64,000 nucleotides of DNA, from IMG/VR virus record IMGVR_UViG_3300027985_000978, positions 17,680 to 81,679 of that record, one strand, 5' to 3'. The position numbers were made by a program, and so were the translations under genes. Every line of letters starts with the position of its first letter. The stretch's first letter is position 1. Below the pieces are notes generated by a model. It did no database searches. It saw only the letters and a list, made by a program, of their open reading frames with translations, and had not been told where the DNA came from. This stretch comes from a virus. Shown one piece after another: positions 36,087 through 45,295 of this stretch.

Positions 36087-36785
36087 TTACAGGCCGCGTT
36101 TAGCGCGGATCTTCATGGATTTTTTGCGTGCCAGTTTCGCCGCGCCGGTATTCGCTTTCATGCGTGCTTTTTTCAAAGCTGCTCGCTGTGCTGAAGACAG
36201 ACGTTTTTTGCGCAGTGGGCGGCGGATCTGTTTCAGTACGCCATTGCGAACCACTTTCACCAGCGATTCCAGCATGACTGATTCACGGACAGAGAATTCA
36301 CCGATCAGGGTGTCTTCGTCTGCACCGTCAGCGTCCAGCGCGTCACCAGCAGCGATAAACGCTTGCGCGGCTGCCGTGTCATCACCGGACATTGCATCGT
36401 TCGCAACTTTGGCCGGAACGCCTAAATACGCCAGCGCTTCGCCCATCAGAGACAAGTAGTTTTCGTACTCGCCCTGTTCATCGTCTGGTGATACTTCGCC
36501 GTCTTCGTCAACGTCAGCCATGCCTTGCGCTAATGCGTCCAGCGCGTCGGCTGAATCATCACCTTCAGCAACCCATTCCATGATCAGTGCCATAGAGTCA
36601 GCACGGATAGATTGCAGCGCCGCAGTCGTCATTGCGTCATCCATTGCCGCACCCGCTTCAGCAGATTCAAAGAATTGCTTCTCTGTCACTTCCGCAGCTG
36701 GCGCAGCTTTTGGATCTAAGCCTTCAAACATACGGCTGAAAATTTGCGCAGCTGGTGTGCCGCGCTTCATATCTTCAAATTTCAT
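36087..36785 (-). CDS. Protein with acidic body and very basic tail, after the sheath gene
   Basis: 232 residues. The first 170 are strongly acidic (GDDSADALDALAQGMADVDEDGEVSPDDEQG), the last 45 are almost all K/R/A (RRPLRKKRLSSAQRAALKKA...RKKSMKIRAKRGL). Such a split charge is seen in scaffold or internal head proteins that bind DNA or capsid, and the basic tail could bind DNA. The place after the sheath gene recalls P1 gp21. I do not recognise a family. Confidence 0.6.
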   Translation of the reverse strand: MKFEDMKRGTPAAQIFSRMFEGLDPKAAPAAEVTEKQFFESAEAGAAMDDAMTTAALQSIRADSMALIMEWVAEGDDSADALDALAQGMADVDEDGEVSPDDEQGEYENYLSLMGEALAYLGVPAKVANDAMSGDDTAAAQAFIAAGDALDADGADEDTLIGEFSVRESVMLESLVKVVRNGVLKQIRRPLRKKRLSSAQRAALKKARMKANTGAAKLARKKSMKIRAKRGL

Positions 36786-36795
36786 GAGTTAGCCC

Positions 36796-38409
36796 TTAAC
36801 GGATTAAAGAAGGTGAGCCCAAAATGCGACGTGCAGTGCCGGTTACACAGCAGCCCCATTGAACGTTCCATGAGTCAATCGCGGTTTGTTCAACGATCAG
36901 GGTGTAAGGACTATCGCCGTCATCATCTGGATAACGTGGCGTAACCAGCGCTTCCGCAGTCACAAAGTTTTCCAGCACTTCAGTCATGCCACGGGTTAAG
37001 CCGCGCTCGGTGATACCGTCAGGACTGTGCTTCAGCTGGCGTGCAAGGTCATAGAACTGGCGTGAAATCGCGTTCATCACAGAGGAAACATGCTGAAAGC
37101 GCAGATAGTCTTCAGTTGAGCGGCAAGTAATCGCGTCATCAATCATCAGTAAGCCGGTTGAAGACAGACCAAGTTTGTTGATACGGGCCTTATACATGGC
37201 CTTCTCGTCAGCAGTGCCGATACCAGACAGGACTTTGATTTCACGACGGTTAATGATGCCGCGATCTTCACCCGCTGGTGAGTAATGCCAGCCACCGACA
37301 GAACCGGTAGAAATCGCCACGCCTTCCGCTTTCGCCTGAAACGCAATACCGGAGATACCCCACACAGCGCGACCACCTGAATGTGGATCTTTGGCTGAAT
37401 ACGGGAAGTGGTAGAAACACATGTCATGATTGTTCAGATTCATATCTGACATGAATGTGAGCGCACCCGCGTAGCTGGTGGCTGGTGGAATGTCGAAGAA
37501 TGAATCAATACGGCGGCCTGAAGCTAAATCGCCCAGCGCTTCGATCACGGTTGTATCGTAGCAACCTAAGCCCAGCACGGCGGTAAAGCCCACCAGCGCA
37601 TTGTTTAACACTTCAATCGCTTTATCATATTGCGTTGCAGAGATAGTTTTCTGATCGCCTAAATCACCACCAGCAAAAGCAGTTTTCGTAATACCAGTTG
37701 CAAACGCGCTTAAATCCGCGCCGTCAGCGATTGCGATAGATAAGCATTCGCTCTGTGACTGCAAACGGTTTTCGATGTAGGACGTAACACCCATATCGTC
37801 CACGGCATCCAGATTGAAAGATACTTCCAATTCTTCAACCGTGTATTCCACACCAAACTTATCTAGTGCCGATAAAGTCAGCGTGAATGACCCATCTTTG
37901 CCATCAATCGGCGTCATTTCGATGAAGCGGCCTGATACGTCACCATCTTTTGGATAGAGAACGAATAAATCACCTTCAGAGCTGACACTTGGAATCACAC
38001 CAAAAGCAGCTGTACTTCCTACTGGTGTAACTGGAACTGGATCACCCTCAAGTGGATTATTTGCCGCGTTCAATTCAACGTCAGTTACGCGCAGATATGG
38101 GAAAATAGCTTCTTCAGCCACCACACGCACAACGTAGCCTGAACCACCTTCCACCGCGTCAGCAACGTGACGTAATGGCTCTGCAATAACGCTGCCTAAT
38201 GATGGGTGATACGGTAAACCCAGCTTGCTTTTCCAAGTCGATTTGTCGATCTGGATGATTTCAAACGGCTGGCCCTTTTCACTGATCACGACACCAGCGA
38301 AAATTGACTCACTACCCGTGCCGCCCGTGGAAATGGTAGTGCTGGCGTTGATTGCCTGCACTGCCACTTGTGCCACGTTCGACAGGGTTAATGGAATCGC
38401 GTTATTCAT
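36796..38409 (-). CDS. Tail sheath protein
   Basis: 537 residues with the sheath layout: N-terminal ESIFAGVVISEKGQPFEIIQID, variable beta domain, then ALGDLASGRRIDSFFDIPPATSYAGAL, FYHFPYSAKDPHSGGRAVWGISG, GVAISTGSVGGWHYSPAGEDRGIINRRE and the C-terminal SSVMNAISRQFYDLARQLKHSPDGITERGL. It forms the contractile outer tube, as P1 gp22 does. Neighbours are the capsid gene upstream and tube genes downstream, as in P1 23-22-21. Confidence 0.9.
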   Translation of the reverse strand: MNNAIPLTLSNVAQVAVQAINASTTISTGGTGSESIFAGVVISEKGQPFEIIQIDKSTWKSKLGLPYHPSLGSVIAEPLRHVADAVEGGSGYVVRVVAEEAIFPYLRVTDVELNAANNPLEGDPVPVTPVGSTAAFGVIPSVSSEGDLFVLYPKDGDVSGRFIEMTPIDGKDGSFTLTLSALDKFGVEYTVEELEVSFNLDAVDDMGVTSYIENRLQSQSECLSIAIADGADLSAFATGITKTAFAGGDLGDQKTISATQYDKAIEVLNNALVGFTAVLGLGCYDTTVIEALGDLASGRRIDSFFDIPPATSYAGALTFMSDMNLNNHDMCFYHFPYSAKDPHSGGRAVWGISGIAFQAKAEGVAISTGSVGGWHYSPAGEDRGIINRREIKVLSGIGTADEKAMYKARINKLGLSSTGLLMIDDAITCRSTEDYLRFQHVSSVMNAISRQFYDLARQLKHSPDGITERGLTRGMTEVLENFVTAEALVTPRYPDDDGDSPYTLIVEQTAIDSWNVQWGCCVTGTARRILGSPSLIR

Positions 38410-38412
38410 TCA

Positions 38413-38790
38413 TTACTCCTTGGTTTCAGTAACGGTTTGAGATTTGCGGCTGGTGGATTTCTTGTGTGCCGGTTTCGCGGGTTTCGCTGGTTCTTCCGCT
38501 GCCGTTTCCGGTTTAACTTCCGGCTCCGCTACTGGCGCTAATTCCTGAACCGGCGCAACTTCGACGGCTGGCGCTTCTTGCGCAACCGCATCACCAATCA
38601 CTTTGATTTGCACTGAAGGGATTGACGCTTTGATGTGACGGGTTAGCCAATCCGCGTGCTCTTGGCTGGCAACGTCAAACACCTGAAGCCCCCGCGTTGC
38701 GAACAGTGAGCGCACGGTGATACCGGCAAACTTGCCCGTACCATGCACGACAGCACGGCTACCAGTAGGGTTATAAACAGATAATTTCAT
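38413..38790 (-). CDS. Small protein between capsid and sheath
   Basis: 125 residues. Residues 1-70 are a small folded domain (MKLSVYNPTGSRAVVHGTGK...HIKASIPSVQIKVIGD); the rest is a Pro/Ala/Glu tail ending in KKSTSRKSQTVTETKE. Such tails are common in decoration or linker proteins. The 2-bp gap to the sheath start suggests co-translation. Role unknown. Confidence 0.6.
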   Translation of the reverse strand: MKLSVYNPTGSRAVVHGTGKFAGITVRSLFATRGLQVFDVASQEHADWLTRHIKASIPSVQIKVIGDAVAQEAPAVEVAPVQELAPVAEPEVKPETAAEEPAKPAKPAHKKSTSRKSQTVTETKE

Positions 38791-38844
38791 TGATATTTAC
38801 CCTCGTTACAGGCGCGGCCAATCAGCCGCACCTATGCGCCACGA

Positions 38845-40488
38845 TTAAGCCGGTTGTGTGAAGGTCAGTTTGGTGAAGTAACGGCCACCGTCATTAGGGT
38901 GAACGTCGCAGTAAGCCAGTTCCCACAAGGTATTGCGGTCAACCAATGCTTTAGTGGTTTCGTGGTTGTAAAGCGTTGCAGGAACCGCATCACCGGCTAC
39001 GATACCGGCTTGGGTGTGCTGTTCGCCGCGTGCATAGCACAGACAGTCCCACGCGCCCAGCTTGGTATCTGTATCGCCTTTGATTGCTTCAACTTCAGTA
39101 GGTACTTCAAAGATTTTGAACTGACCAAACAGCACGCCGACATAGTGGATACGCGGTACTTGTTTATAGTTCGGGGCCATCTGGAAGAAGGTAGAGTCCA
39201 GCGATTTGATAACTGCACATGCCGCAGCACCCATGAACAGACCCACCAGACCAGAAACTTTTGTACGCACCAGCATGTCTTGAGACAGAGTGAGTAAAGT
39301 CTGATTCAGTGATTCGTAATGTTCAGAAGGTTTCAGGCCATCCGGTACGGTCAGATCGAATGAAGCGGTATCAGTTGCCGCGATCAACATTTTACGCAGG
39401 TTGCGTAAGTCTTTTTCATACGCAAGATAGTTGCGTAAATGGTTCATCTGCATAGAGCGCATATCGAGAGAGAATTCACGATTCATTGCCCAATACGCTT
39501 GAATGGTGTGCTCTGCCGCGATCACGGATTCATGCGGTTTCAGTTTCCATGATTGCATGTCATGAGTGATAGTCGGGATCAGGTCTGCTTTTGCTTCGAT
39601 GTCTACATCGAATTCCAGCATCAGCTTCATACCAGATGGCAGTTCAGCACCAGAAGTGATAACCGCAACACCTGTTGCATAGGTCAGTGTGGCGTTCAGG
39701 GTAATTTCAGTTTCACCAACGGTGACAGAACCAAACAACTTCGCTGATTGACCGTCGATTTCGGTAGCAACTACTTTGCGGTTTGCCAGCAGTTTGACCG
39801 TGCCTTTTTTGAACGGAACAACAGTCTGGAAGCCAGCAGTTGAAGAGTCGTAAGTGAAAGATGTTTTCACGCCATCCGGTTGTTGGTCAGCCAAGAACGG
39901 GTAGATCTGGTTCATTGACGCATATTGACCATTCGCAAACAGGCCGATTTCATCACCCGCTGTGTAGTCACCGAAGGTTGAGCCAGCCACGCGGCGGATT
40001 TCAAAAATTTCAGTTTCGTTTGCTTGTGCTGGGATGTAAGTTACAGCGTCAGAAGTTGCCGCCATCAGCATAACAGGCAGGATCAGACCGGCTTGTTTAG
40101 CGCGGATTTCAACACCTTCAGAAGTGGACAGGGAAGTACCGATACTTTCCAACATCTTCACATTACCGTCAGCTGAAATGCCGGTAGTGATATTGCGTAA
40201 TGATTGCGCCGCAGACGCTAAGATCTCGTCAGAAGGCAGCGTACCGTAGCAGTCATAGAATTCTTTGATAGCAGAACCCCACGCCACCGCAACACCACCA
40301 GCATGAGCGCCTAACGCTTCAAACATGGGATGTTTTTCAGCCATTGCAGCGATAGCGTTCATACGCGCTTTGTCGTCAGCGATAAAACCAGACTGATCAA
40401 ACATTGCATCGACACAAACGGCGCGGATCTGTTCCGAATCTTGAGTAATAGCAGCGACTCGCGCCGCGTGTTTTTGTTTAGCAGACAT
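38845..40488 (-). CDS. Major capsid protein
   Basis: 547 residues from the ATG at 40488 behind AGGGGCAATTCA; the frame extends to 40587 but that part lacks a start context. P1 gp23 has about 558 residues and lies just before the sheath gene, as here. The long helix rich N-terminus (DSEQIRAVCVDAMFDQSGFIAD) and the core (GIGTSLSTSEGVEIRAKQAGLILPVMLMAATSDAVTYIPAQ...FTYDSSTAGF) fit a T4/HK97-type capsid. In P1 the head proteins are matured by a protease; a cut in the N-terminal 120 residues would be expected but cannot be placed. Confidence 0.85.
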   Translation of the reverse strand: MSAKQKHAARVAAITQDSEQIRAVCVDAMFDQSGFIADDKARMNAIAAMAEKHPMFEALGAHAGGVAVAWGSAIKEFYDCYGTLPSDEILASAAQSLRNITTGISADGNVKMLESIGTSLSTSEGVEIRAKQAGLILPVMLMAATSDAVTYIPAQANETEIFEIRRVAGSTFGDYTAGDEIGLFANGQYASMNQIYPFLADQQPDGVKTSFTYDSSTAGFQTVVPFKKGTVKLLANRKVVATEIDGQSAKLFGSVTVGETEITLNATLTYATGVAVITSGAELPSGMKLMLEFDVDIEAKADLIPTITHDMQSWKLKPHESVIAAEHTIQAYWAMNREFSLDMRSMQMNHLRNYLAYEKDLRNLRKMLIAATDTASFDLTVPDGLKPSEHYESLNQTLLTLSQDMLVRTKVSGLVGLFMGAAACAVIKSLDSTFFQMAPNYKQVPRIHYVGVLFGQFKIFEVPTEVEAIKGDTDTKLGAWDCLCYARGEQHTQAGIVAGDAVPATLYNHETTKALVDRNTLWELAYCDVHPNDGGRYFTKLTFTQPA

Positions 40489-40679
40489 TGAATTGCCCCT
40501 ATTGTTTAAAAAACGGCTAAGAGCTGGTTCTGACCAACTCCAAATAGGGCAACAAATTGTATGGGGGATGGGAGTGTAACCACTCAAGGGTCGTAAGCCG
40601 ATCTCTTGATTAGGAAGTGATTACACTGCAATCATATAACAAAGTTTTTGATCAGTGGTGAAACCTGTTTTTACAGGGG
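40489..40679 (-). promoter_or_regulatory. Leader region of the capsid-sheath operon
   Basis: A 191-bp gap with no open frame. It holds the dispersed 12-mer (40607-40618), the dyad-like GATTACACTGCAATC and a T/A-rich run (TTTGTTATATGATTG in mRNA sense). A promoter for the capsid and tail operon probably lies here; no clear -35/-10 pair stood out. Confidence 0.5.
40607..40618 (+). repeat. TGATTAGGAAGT element upstream of the capsid gene
   Basis: Exact 12-mer in the 191-bp gap before the capsid gene, followed by GATTACACTGCAATCA, an extra TGATT-AATCA dyad. Confidence 0.7.
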
Positions 40680-41459
40680 TTATGAGTTCAGGTAGTCGTT
40701 CATTACTGTTTTCGCATCATCCGGCATCATGGCTTCAGCAGCCGCCTGAAGACACGGATTTTTAAGGACGGACATCAGGACAGATGTTTGTACTGCCTGC
40801 TCAAATGAGCTGTATAAATCACTCCACATAGCTTCAGCTTCAGACACCATGCTTTGCAGGGTACTGGACGATCCGATCATGCTGGCTATCTTTGTGCCGA
40901 TATCATCCATAAGCGCCGCCAGCTGATCGATTTCCGGTTGTGTGAGTTCTTCCACGACACCCACGACACTGACAAAAAACGCCTCAATATCATCGAGCGG
41001 TAACAGGCCCAACAACTCGCGTATATCATCCGTGTTTCCGGTTGATGTCAGCACAGAGAACGCCGCACCCAACGGGCCGCAGCCACCCTCTACCTCACTC
41101 ATGTTTTGCGCAATGGTTGAGGCGACACCCATCACAGCCAGATTGCCAGCCGGATCGCTCATGCGGGTACTAATTGCTGCACTCAATGAATCCAGCACTA
41201 ACCCTGTGCCGGTCACACTGCCTTGGTGTGTCTTTAGTGTCTCTGCCGCCGCCAGCACTTCAGGCGGGACGTTCATCGGTAATTGCGTCAGTTCGTCGAT
41301 TGGCGGGTTATCCGAGATATCTGTAATGGCTTGAATTTGAGCAACAGCGCTATCCACATCACCACGCGCTGCCGTTGCTTTTGCACCAGCCGGAGAACTG
41401 AGACCGCCAGCCGCTTTCAGGGCGCGGTACATATCTTGCGAATAGATATTTTCTAACAT
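40680..41459 (-). CDS. Unknown 259-residue protein upstream of the capsid operon
   Basis: Ala/Ser/Met/Asp-rich and largely helical, with PIDELTQLPMNVPPEVLAAAETLKTHQG, CGPLGAAFSVLTSTGNTDDIRELLGLLPLDDIEAFF and LMSVLKNPCLQAAAEAMMPDDA. The composition is that of phage virion-associated helical proteins; no motif is recognised. A GCCTC-GAGGC hairpin covers its ribosome binding site. Confidence 0.65.
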   Translation of the reverse strand: MLENIYSQDMYRALKAAGGLSSPAGAKATAARGDVDSAVAQIQAITDISDNPPIDELTQLPMNVPPEVLAAAETLKTHQGSVTGTGLVLDSLSAAISTRMSDPAGNLAVMGVASTIAQNMSEVEGGCGPLGAAFSVLTSTGNTDDIRELLGLLPLDDIEAFFVSVVGVVEELTQPEIDQLAALMDDIGTKIASMIGSSSTLQSMVSEAEAMWSDLYSSFEQAVQTSVLMSVLKNPCLQAAAEAMMPDDAKTVMNDYLNS

Positions 41460-41466
41460 TTCTTGA

Positions 41467-41480
41467 GCCTCTTTTGAGGC
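41467..41480 (-). promoter_or_regulatory. Hairpin leader with Shine-Dalgarno in its 3' arm
   Basis: In mRNA sense GCCTC-AAAA-GAGGC, a 5-bp stem with a 4-nt loop ending seven bases before the ATG at 41459. Third member of the hairpin-leader set. Confidence 0.6.
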
Positions 41481-41564
41481 GGGTAGGGATGGTCGGGCAA
41501 CCTGTTAGCGTACTATTTTTTTACACAGAAAATTATACACCACCTGAGTAGTGTCTATACACCA

Positions 41565-41972
41565 CTAGCCACCAACAGAAACGCCCATCAACTGGCCCAA
41601 CACATTCAGGATCATGCTTACACTTAACGGGGACGCGGGAACGTCAGCCGGTAATACGTGAAACGCCATGATCACAAAGTCTCGGATCAGCAGGTTGTAC
41701 GTCAGAGAAGCCACCAGCGCATAAATCAACGTCGCACGGGCCGCAGCAATGTACTTGCTTGAATTCTTCTCTTCGTTCGCTGTAATCACCGCCTGAATCA
41801 TGGCCGGTGATTGCTTGGCTTTTTCCATCAGTACAGACCACTGAGCCTTTTCTTCGTCGCTGGTAAACAGTTTGTCGCCAGCGTCCCCGATTGCCTCAAT
41901 GACACCAACAGCGCCATTTTCTACGCTGGTGGCCGTTGGAGCGCCCAACCCTAACATGCTTAATAAACCCAT
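41565..41972 (-). CDS. Holin-like membrane protein (GTA_holin / 3TM type)
   Basis: 135 residues. A Gly-rich N-terminus (GLLSMLGLGAPTATSVENG) and the LFTSDEEKAQW motif (36-46) precede two to three hydrophobic segments (YIAAARATLIYALVASLTYNLL and FVIMAFHVLPADVPASPLSVSMILNVLGQLMG). This layout is typical of 3TM phage holins. A second holin-type gene (lydA-like) exists at 21394. Confidence 0.75.
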   Translation of the reverse strand: MGLLSMLGLGAPTATSVENGAVGVIEAIGDAGDKLFTSDEEKAQWSVLMEKAKQSPAMIQAVITANEEKNSSKYIAAARATLIYALVASLTYNLLIRDFVIMAFHVLPADVPASPLSVSMILNVLGQLMGVSVGG

Positions 41973-41983
41973 AGATCAACCCC

Positions 41984-42268
41984 TTATGCTATTTGAAATG
42001 ATTCGTCACCCGTCACAATGACCGATCCACACGAAACAACGTCACCCATAATACAGACCTTATCGCCGTTGATGGTAAACGGCACAGAACCGATCCCAAT
42101 CCCGCCATGAGGTGGACTGTTTGGCTTTGTGTGCATGGCCCAATTATCGCCGTCACAATGCACCGCCACCCCATTTACACGAAACAACGGCTGTCCCTCA
42201 ATCGACGGGCGCGGCGGATAACCACCGTGACCGGAACAGATAGAACCCTCAAGCGCTACGCCTGCCAT
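41984..42268 (-). CDS. PAAR-type spike tip protein
   Basis: 94 residues with the PAAR repeat pattern: GSICSGHGGYPPRPSIEG, NGVAVHCDGDNWAMHT, PHGGIGIGSVPFTINGDKVCIMGDVVSCGSVIVTG. The H and C residues would bind the tip metal ion. It follows the spike gene by 3 bp, the standard order, and sharpens the spike that pierces the outer membrane. Confidence 0.9.
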   Translation of the reverse strand: MAGVALEGSICSGHGGYPPRPSIEGQPLFRVNGVAVHCDGDNWAMHTKPNSPPHGGIGIGSVPFTINGDKVCIMGDVVSCGSVIVTGDESFQIA

Positions 42269-42271
42269 ACA

Positions 42272-42949
42272 TTACCCCAGCGTCCAATCAGCATTACTGC
42301 CGCTAAATTCCAGTGCGCCACCAGCTGTAACACTGAACTTGCCACCAGCTGTCACAGCAAAATCTCCTTCGGTTTCCATCGTGACATTGCCGGTTATTTT
42401 TACTTGCTGTTTTCCGGTAGCGGATAGATAGATATCGCTTTCAGCGTGCAACACGATCTTTCCGTCTTTGTTGATTTCAACCGCTGAACCCGACGCCTTT
42501 TGTGTAACCCGATACGCACCCGATTTTTCAATTTCTATCAAGACTCCATTCAGTGATAAAACCGTGTTTTTATGGTATTCCACCGCGTCGGGCGTTGGTT
42601 CGCCTTCTGCTCGTTTGTGCTGGTACGCTTCCGATCCGGCGATTGCCTCATGTGGCAGGTTCGGGACTTTATTAGGCGCATACAAACAACTACCGGTAAT
42701 GATCGGGGCGCGGGTATCGTCATGCTCGAACTGCACCCACACCAGATCGCCCACTTCAACCGGACAAGCCACACCACTATTAGCCCGTGCGCCTAGCGGT
42801 AGCTCGTATTCAGCCCACGGGAGCGCGGATACTGGCAGATCGTCCCATAGCCCCAACACACGGATCTGAACCATGTAATACTTTTCAGGGTGCGCCGTGT
42901 TTTCGACGCTGGCCCGATACCGGCCTGATAGTTTTCCGGTCATGCTCAT
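42272..42949 (-). CDS. Baseplate spike protein (gp5/VgrG-type OB domain)
   Basis: 225 residues from the ATG at 42949 (ATGA overlap with the previous stop; Shine-Dalgarno GGGGGTG). The OB-fold part (YMVQIRVLGLWDDLPVSALPWAEYELPLG, CPVEVGDLVWVQFEHDDTRAPIITGSC) is followed by a beta-helix C-terminus (IVLHAESDIYLSATGKQQVKITGNVTMETEGDFAVTAGGKF). It is the central membrane-piercing spike, capped by the PAAR protein. Confidence 0.88.
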   Translation of the reverse strand: MSMTGKLSGRYRASVENTAHPEKYYMVQIRVLGLWDDLPVSALPWAEYELPLGARANSGVACPVEVGDLVWVQFEHDDTRAPIITGSCLYAPNKVPNLPHEAIAGSEAYQHKRAEGEPTPDAVEYHKNTVLSLNGVLIEIEKSGAYRVTQKASGSAVEINKDGKIVLHAESDIYLSATGKQQVKITGNVTMETEGDFAVTAGGKFSVTAGGALEFSGSNADWTLG

Positions 42950-43944
42950 GATTGGATCACCCCCGTAGTTACCTTGCACTTGTAGCTCTTTTTATCCCCG
43001 ATATGACTAACCAGCGTGATTAGCTGGCGTGCTGGCATGGATTCATCCAGTACAGCATTTTCAGAGAACCGGTTTAAGCGAACACCGATAGTCATTCCAG
43101 CCGTATATGAACCATTCCCCAGCATGTCAGCCAACATGCACGGGACGACATGCACATGAAGGTTATTCAGTGCCTCTAATGGGACTTGCGGGAGTATTTG
43201 CGGCGGCGCGTCAGGGTTCGCCGTTGATTTCTGCATACCGTTGACGATATCCCACGATATATAGCATTTTGTCGCTTGTCGGGCGGCGGCTTCCGCTACG
43301 TGGATCGCTTGATAGGCATAGATTGGATGGTCTGTTTTCTGGCCCTGATATTCCAGTACCGGATAATCCTTTTCCTGATTCCCCAGCATGGTGAGCGGCG
43401 CACAGTAAACCGTCCCGCGTGCCACCCAAATAGCAGCCCCCAAGTCACGGCAAACTTTGCGCAGCATGGCAGCTGGCGTTGATCCGGCTGTGACATGCTG
43501 ATACAGCTTGTTTTTCATGCTGGTGGCATTGCTGGCGATTGAAATCTTATAACCGGCGAATAGTTCAGCCAGAATATCCGCGATCTTGTCACCGTTAAAA
43601 AACATGGCTGTCTTCACTGGTTGCTTGAGCGCGTAGACCTGCTTTTCTATCGCTTCCACGCGCAGCCGATCACCCTGTACGATTGGATGGCCCACAACAA
43701 AATCAGTCGTAAAATAAGCATCACCGCGCCCGTTCGGATCGCCCATTTTGACGCTTAATACCGCGCCATCCACCAGCCCGTAGTTATCGCGTAGTGTGCC
43801 GTCCACATCATAGAAATTGAGAATGAGTAACGGCCCCTCAAGGTTGATACCCTCAATGTAAGTACCACTATCAAGGTTATAGATCGGGATCTCCGTGCCG
43901 TTCACGGTGATTTTCTGGAAAAAGAGTTGCTGAAGTTCAGCCAT
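42946..43944 (-). CDS. Baseplate hub protein (gpD/gp27-like)
   Basis: 332 residues from the ATG at 43944, preceded by GGGGGCTTG. Beta-rich with GTEIPIYNLDSGTYIEGINLEGPLLILNFYD and a C-terminal VSHIGDKKSYKCKVTTGV, fitting the gp27/gpD hub that carries the spike; the ATGA overlap with the spike gene supports co-assembly. P1 lists hub proteins in this cluster but I cannot match the gene name. Confidence 0.72.
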   Translation of the reverse strand: MAELQQLFFQKITVNGTEIPIYNLDSGTYIEGINLEGPLLILNFYDVDGTLRDNYGLVDGAVLSVKMGDPNGRGDAYFTTDFVVGHPIVQGDRLRVEAIEKQVYALKQPVKTAMFFNGDKIADILAELFAGYKISIASNATSMKNKLYQHVTAGSTPAAMLRKVCRDLGAAIWVARGTVYCAPLTMLGNQEKDYPVLEYQGQKTDHPIYAYQAIHVAEAAARQATKCYISWDIVNGMQKSTANPDAPPQILPQVPLEALNNLHVHVVPCMLADMLGNGSYTAGMTIGVRLNRFSENAVLDESMPARQLITLVSHIGDKKSYKCKVTTGVIQS

Positions 43945-43946
43945 GA

Positions 43947-44753
43947 TCAAGCCCCCATGTCAAAAACAGGGATCGGTTCTAACAGGTTGTAATTCACTTC
44001 CTGTTCGTTGGCATAAACCCCCTCATAAACCGGCGCAACCACTTCAACCGTCGCAGTCAGGCACAACAGGCGATCACTTTCGATATCAGGGCTCATATCG
44101 TCCCATGAAATCGTGTTAGGCAGGATATCCACCGTGCCGTCAATCGCCAGCCCAAACACCCGCGATTGCACTAGGAATGTTCGGGCGTGTAGCCGGAAAT
44201 AACTTGCATACAGTGTCGCCATACGGGAAAGCGTGACTTCATCCCATGCCAGCAAATACACCTGATACGTCAGGTTTAAGTGGTGCTGGTGGACATATGC
44301 GCCCAGCGTTTCCGTTTCATCTTCATTCACTGTGCCTAAGTCAGCGATCTGGCGAACTGGAATATACCGATCCCCTTCCGCGTTCGAGAAGCCCAGCTTT
44401 CGGTTAAAGAACACGATTGGTAGCGCCTGTAAGTTGATTGCAGGCTTATTGCCGGTTTCAGCGATAGAACTTGCCACCTCGTCAGTGCGGCCCTTTGCAG
44501 ACGCCCTCAGAGCCCGTAGAAACGATTTCGGATCTTGATAGGGAGATTTCTTCACCTGATCTTTCGGGGCGCGTTCCAAGAATGACAGAAACGCCTCGTA
44601 TTGCTTGGCTGTACTGGACACTTGCGCACCTTGCAGGATTGCCACCAGCAAATTACCGAAGCCGATATCTACCGGCTGGAAATCATGCGTTTCCCGTTCC
44701 GTTCCCAGCGTTGCAACAAACTCAGTCCATGAAACAATAATTGGATCAGACAT
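43947..44753 (-). CDS. Baseplate or tail terminator-like protein
   Basis: 268 residues starting at a TAATG overlap. The C-terminal part (YASYFRLHARTFLVQSRVFGLAIDGTVDILPNTISWDDMSPDIESDRLLCLTATVEVVAPVYEG) resembles the pattern of tail completion and terminator proteins. N-terminal helix region has no motif. Place among baseplate genes suggests a baseplate part. Confidence 0.6.
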   Translation of the reverse strand: MSDPIIVSWTEFVATLGTERETHDFQPVDIGFGNLLVAILQGAQVSSTAKQYEAFLSFLERAPKDQVKKSPYQDPKSFLRALRASAKGRTDEVASSIAETGNKPAINLQALPIVFFNRKLGFSNAEGDRYIPVRQIADLGTVNEDETETLGAYVHQHHLNLTYQVYLLAWDEVTLSRMATLYASYFRLHARTFLVQSRVFGLAIDGTVDILPNTISWDDMSPDIESDRLLCLTATVEVVAPVYEGVYANEQEVNYNLLEPIPVFDMGA

Positions 44754-45295
44754 TAGGCGGCCCCCTCAAGGATTGCGGCGGCGGCTTCTTGCTGGGCCGA
44801 TTCCAGATCGCCACATGGGATACAGATATGCAGCGCACCAGCTGAAGCTGTACCGATCACATCCACTGAATGCACATACCACCAGACAAGGCGGTTTTCG
44901 CCGTTGCTGTCCTCTTCGGCCCACTCCAAGATCGAACCGACCGGCGCTTGACCAGCTGATAACAGCACAGTGAGCGTGCCGCTTGCACCGTCACCCGTAC
45001 TGTCTGGTTCGTCCCACATACCGGAGAATGCGGGATCATCCAGTGTCGCCACTAAGCACGATCCGAATTGTGGCAAATCATATGAGATTGCGTGCTGGTG
45101 GATATCCACATCACCAAATAGCGCGGTTTCATCCGTGGGTTCTTCAGGTGTGTTTTGTGTCCCGTTCGGGATGTAAATCAGCACATCAAAACTGTCAGGA
45201 TGGATCTCAATTAAGCGCCGCCAATCATCACGGATCTGGTTGTTGAGTGGGGAGTGTCCGGCATTCCTCGCCCTTGTTAATACCGCTTCGGTCAT
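44753..45295 (-). CDS. Unknown baseplate-cluster protein
   Basis: 180 residues, acidic, starting at an ATGA overlap (45292-45295). It has EPDSTGDGASGTLTVLLSAGQAPVGSILEWAEEDSNGENRLVWWYVHSVD, i.e. a beta-rich core, and ends IPCGDLESAQQEAAAAILEG. No motif recognised; tightly coupled to its neighbours, so probably structural. Confidence 0.6.
   Translation of the reverse strand: MTEAVLTRARNAGHSPLNNQIRDDWRRLIEIHPDSFDVLIYIPNGTQNTPEEPTDETALFGDVDIHQHAISYDLPQFGSCLVATLDDPAFSGMWDEPDSTGDGASGTLTVLLSAGQAPVGSILEWAEEDSNGENRLVWWYVHSVDVIGTASAGALHICIPCGDLESAQQEAAAAILEGAA

Noticed and set aside
40489-40587. N-terminal extension of the capsid protein to 40587
   Set aside because: It crosses a region without start context; the ATG at 40488 has AGGGGCAATTCA upstream and matches capsid length.
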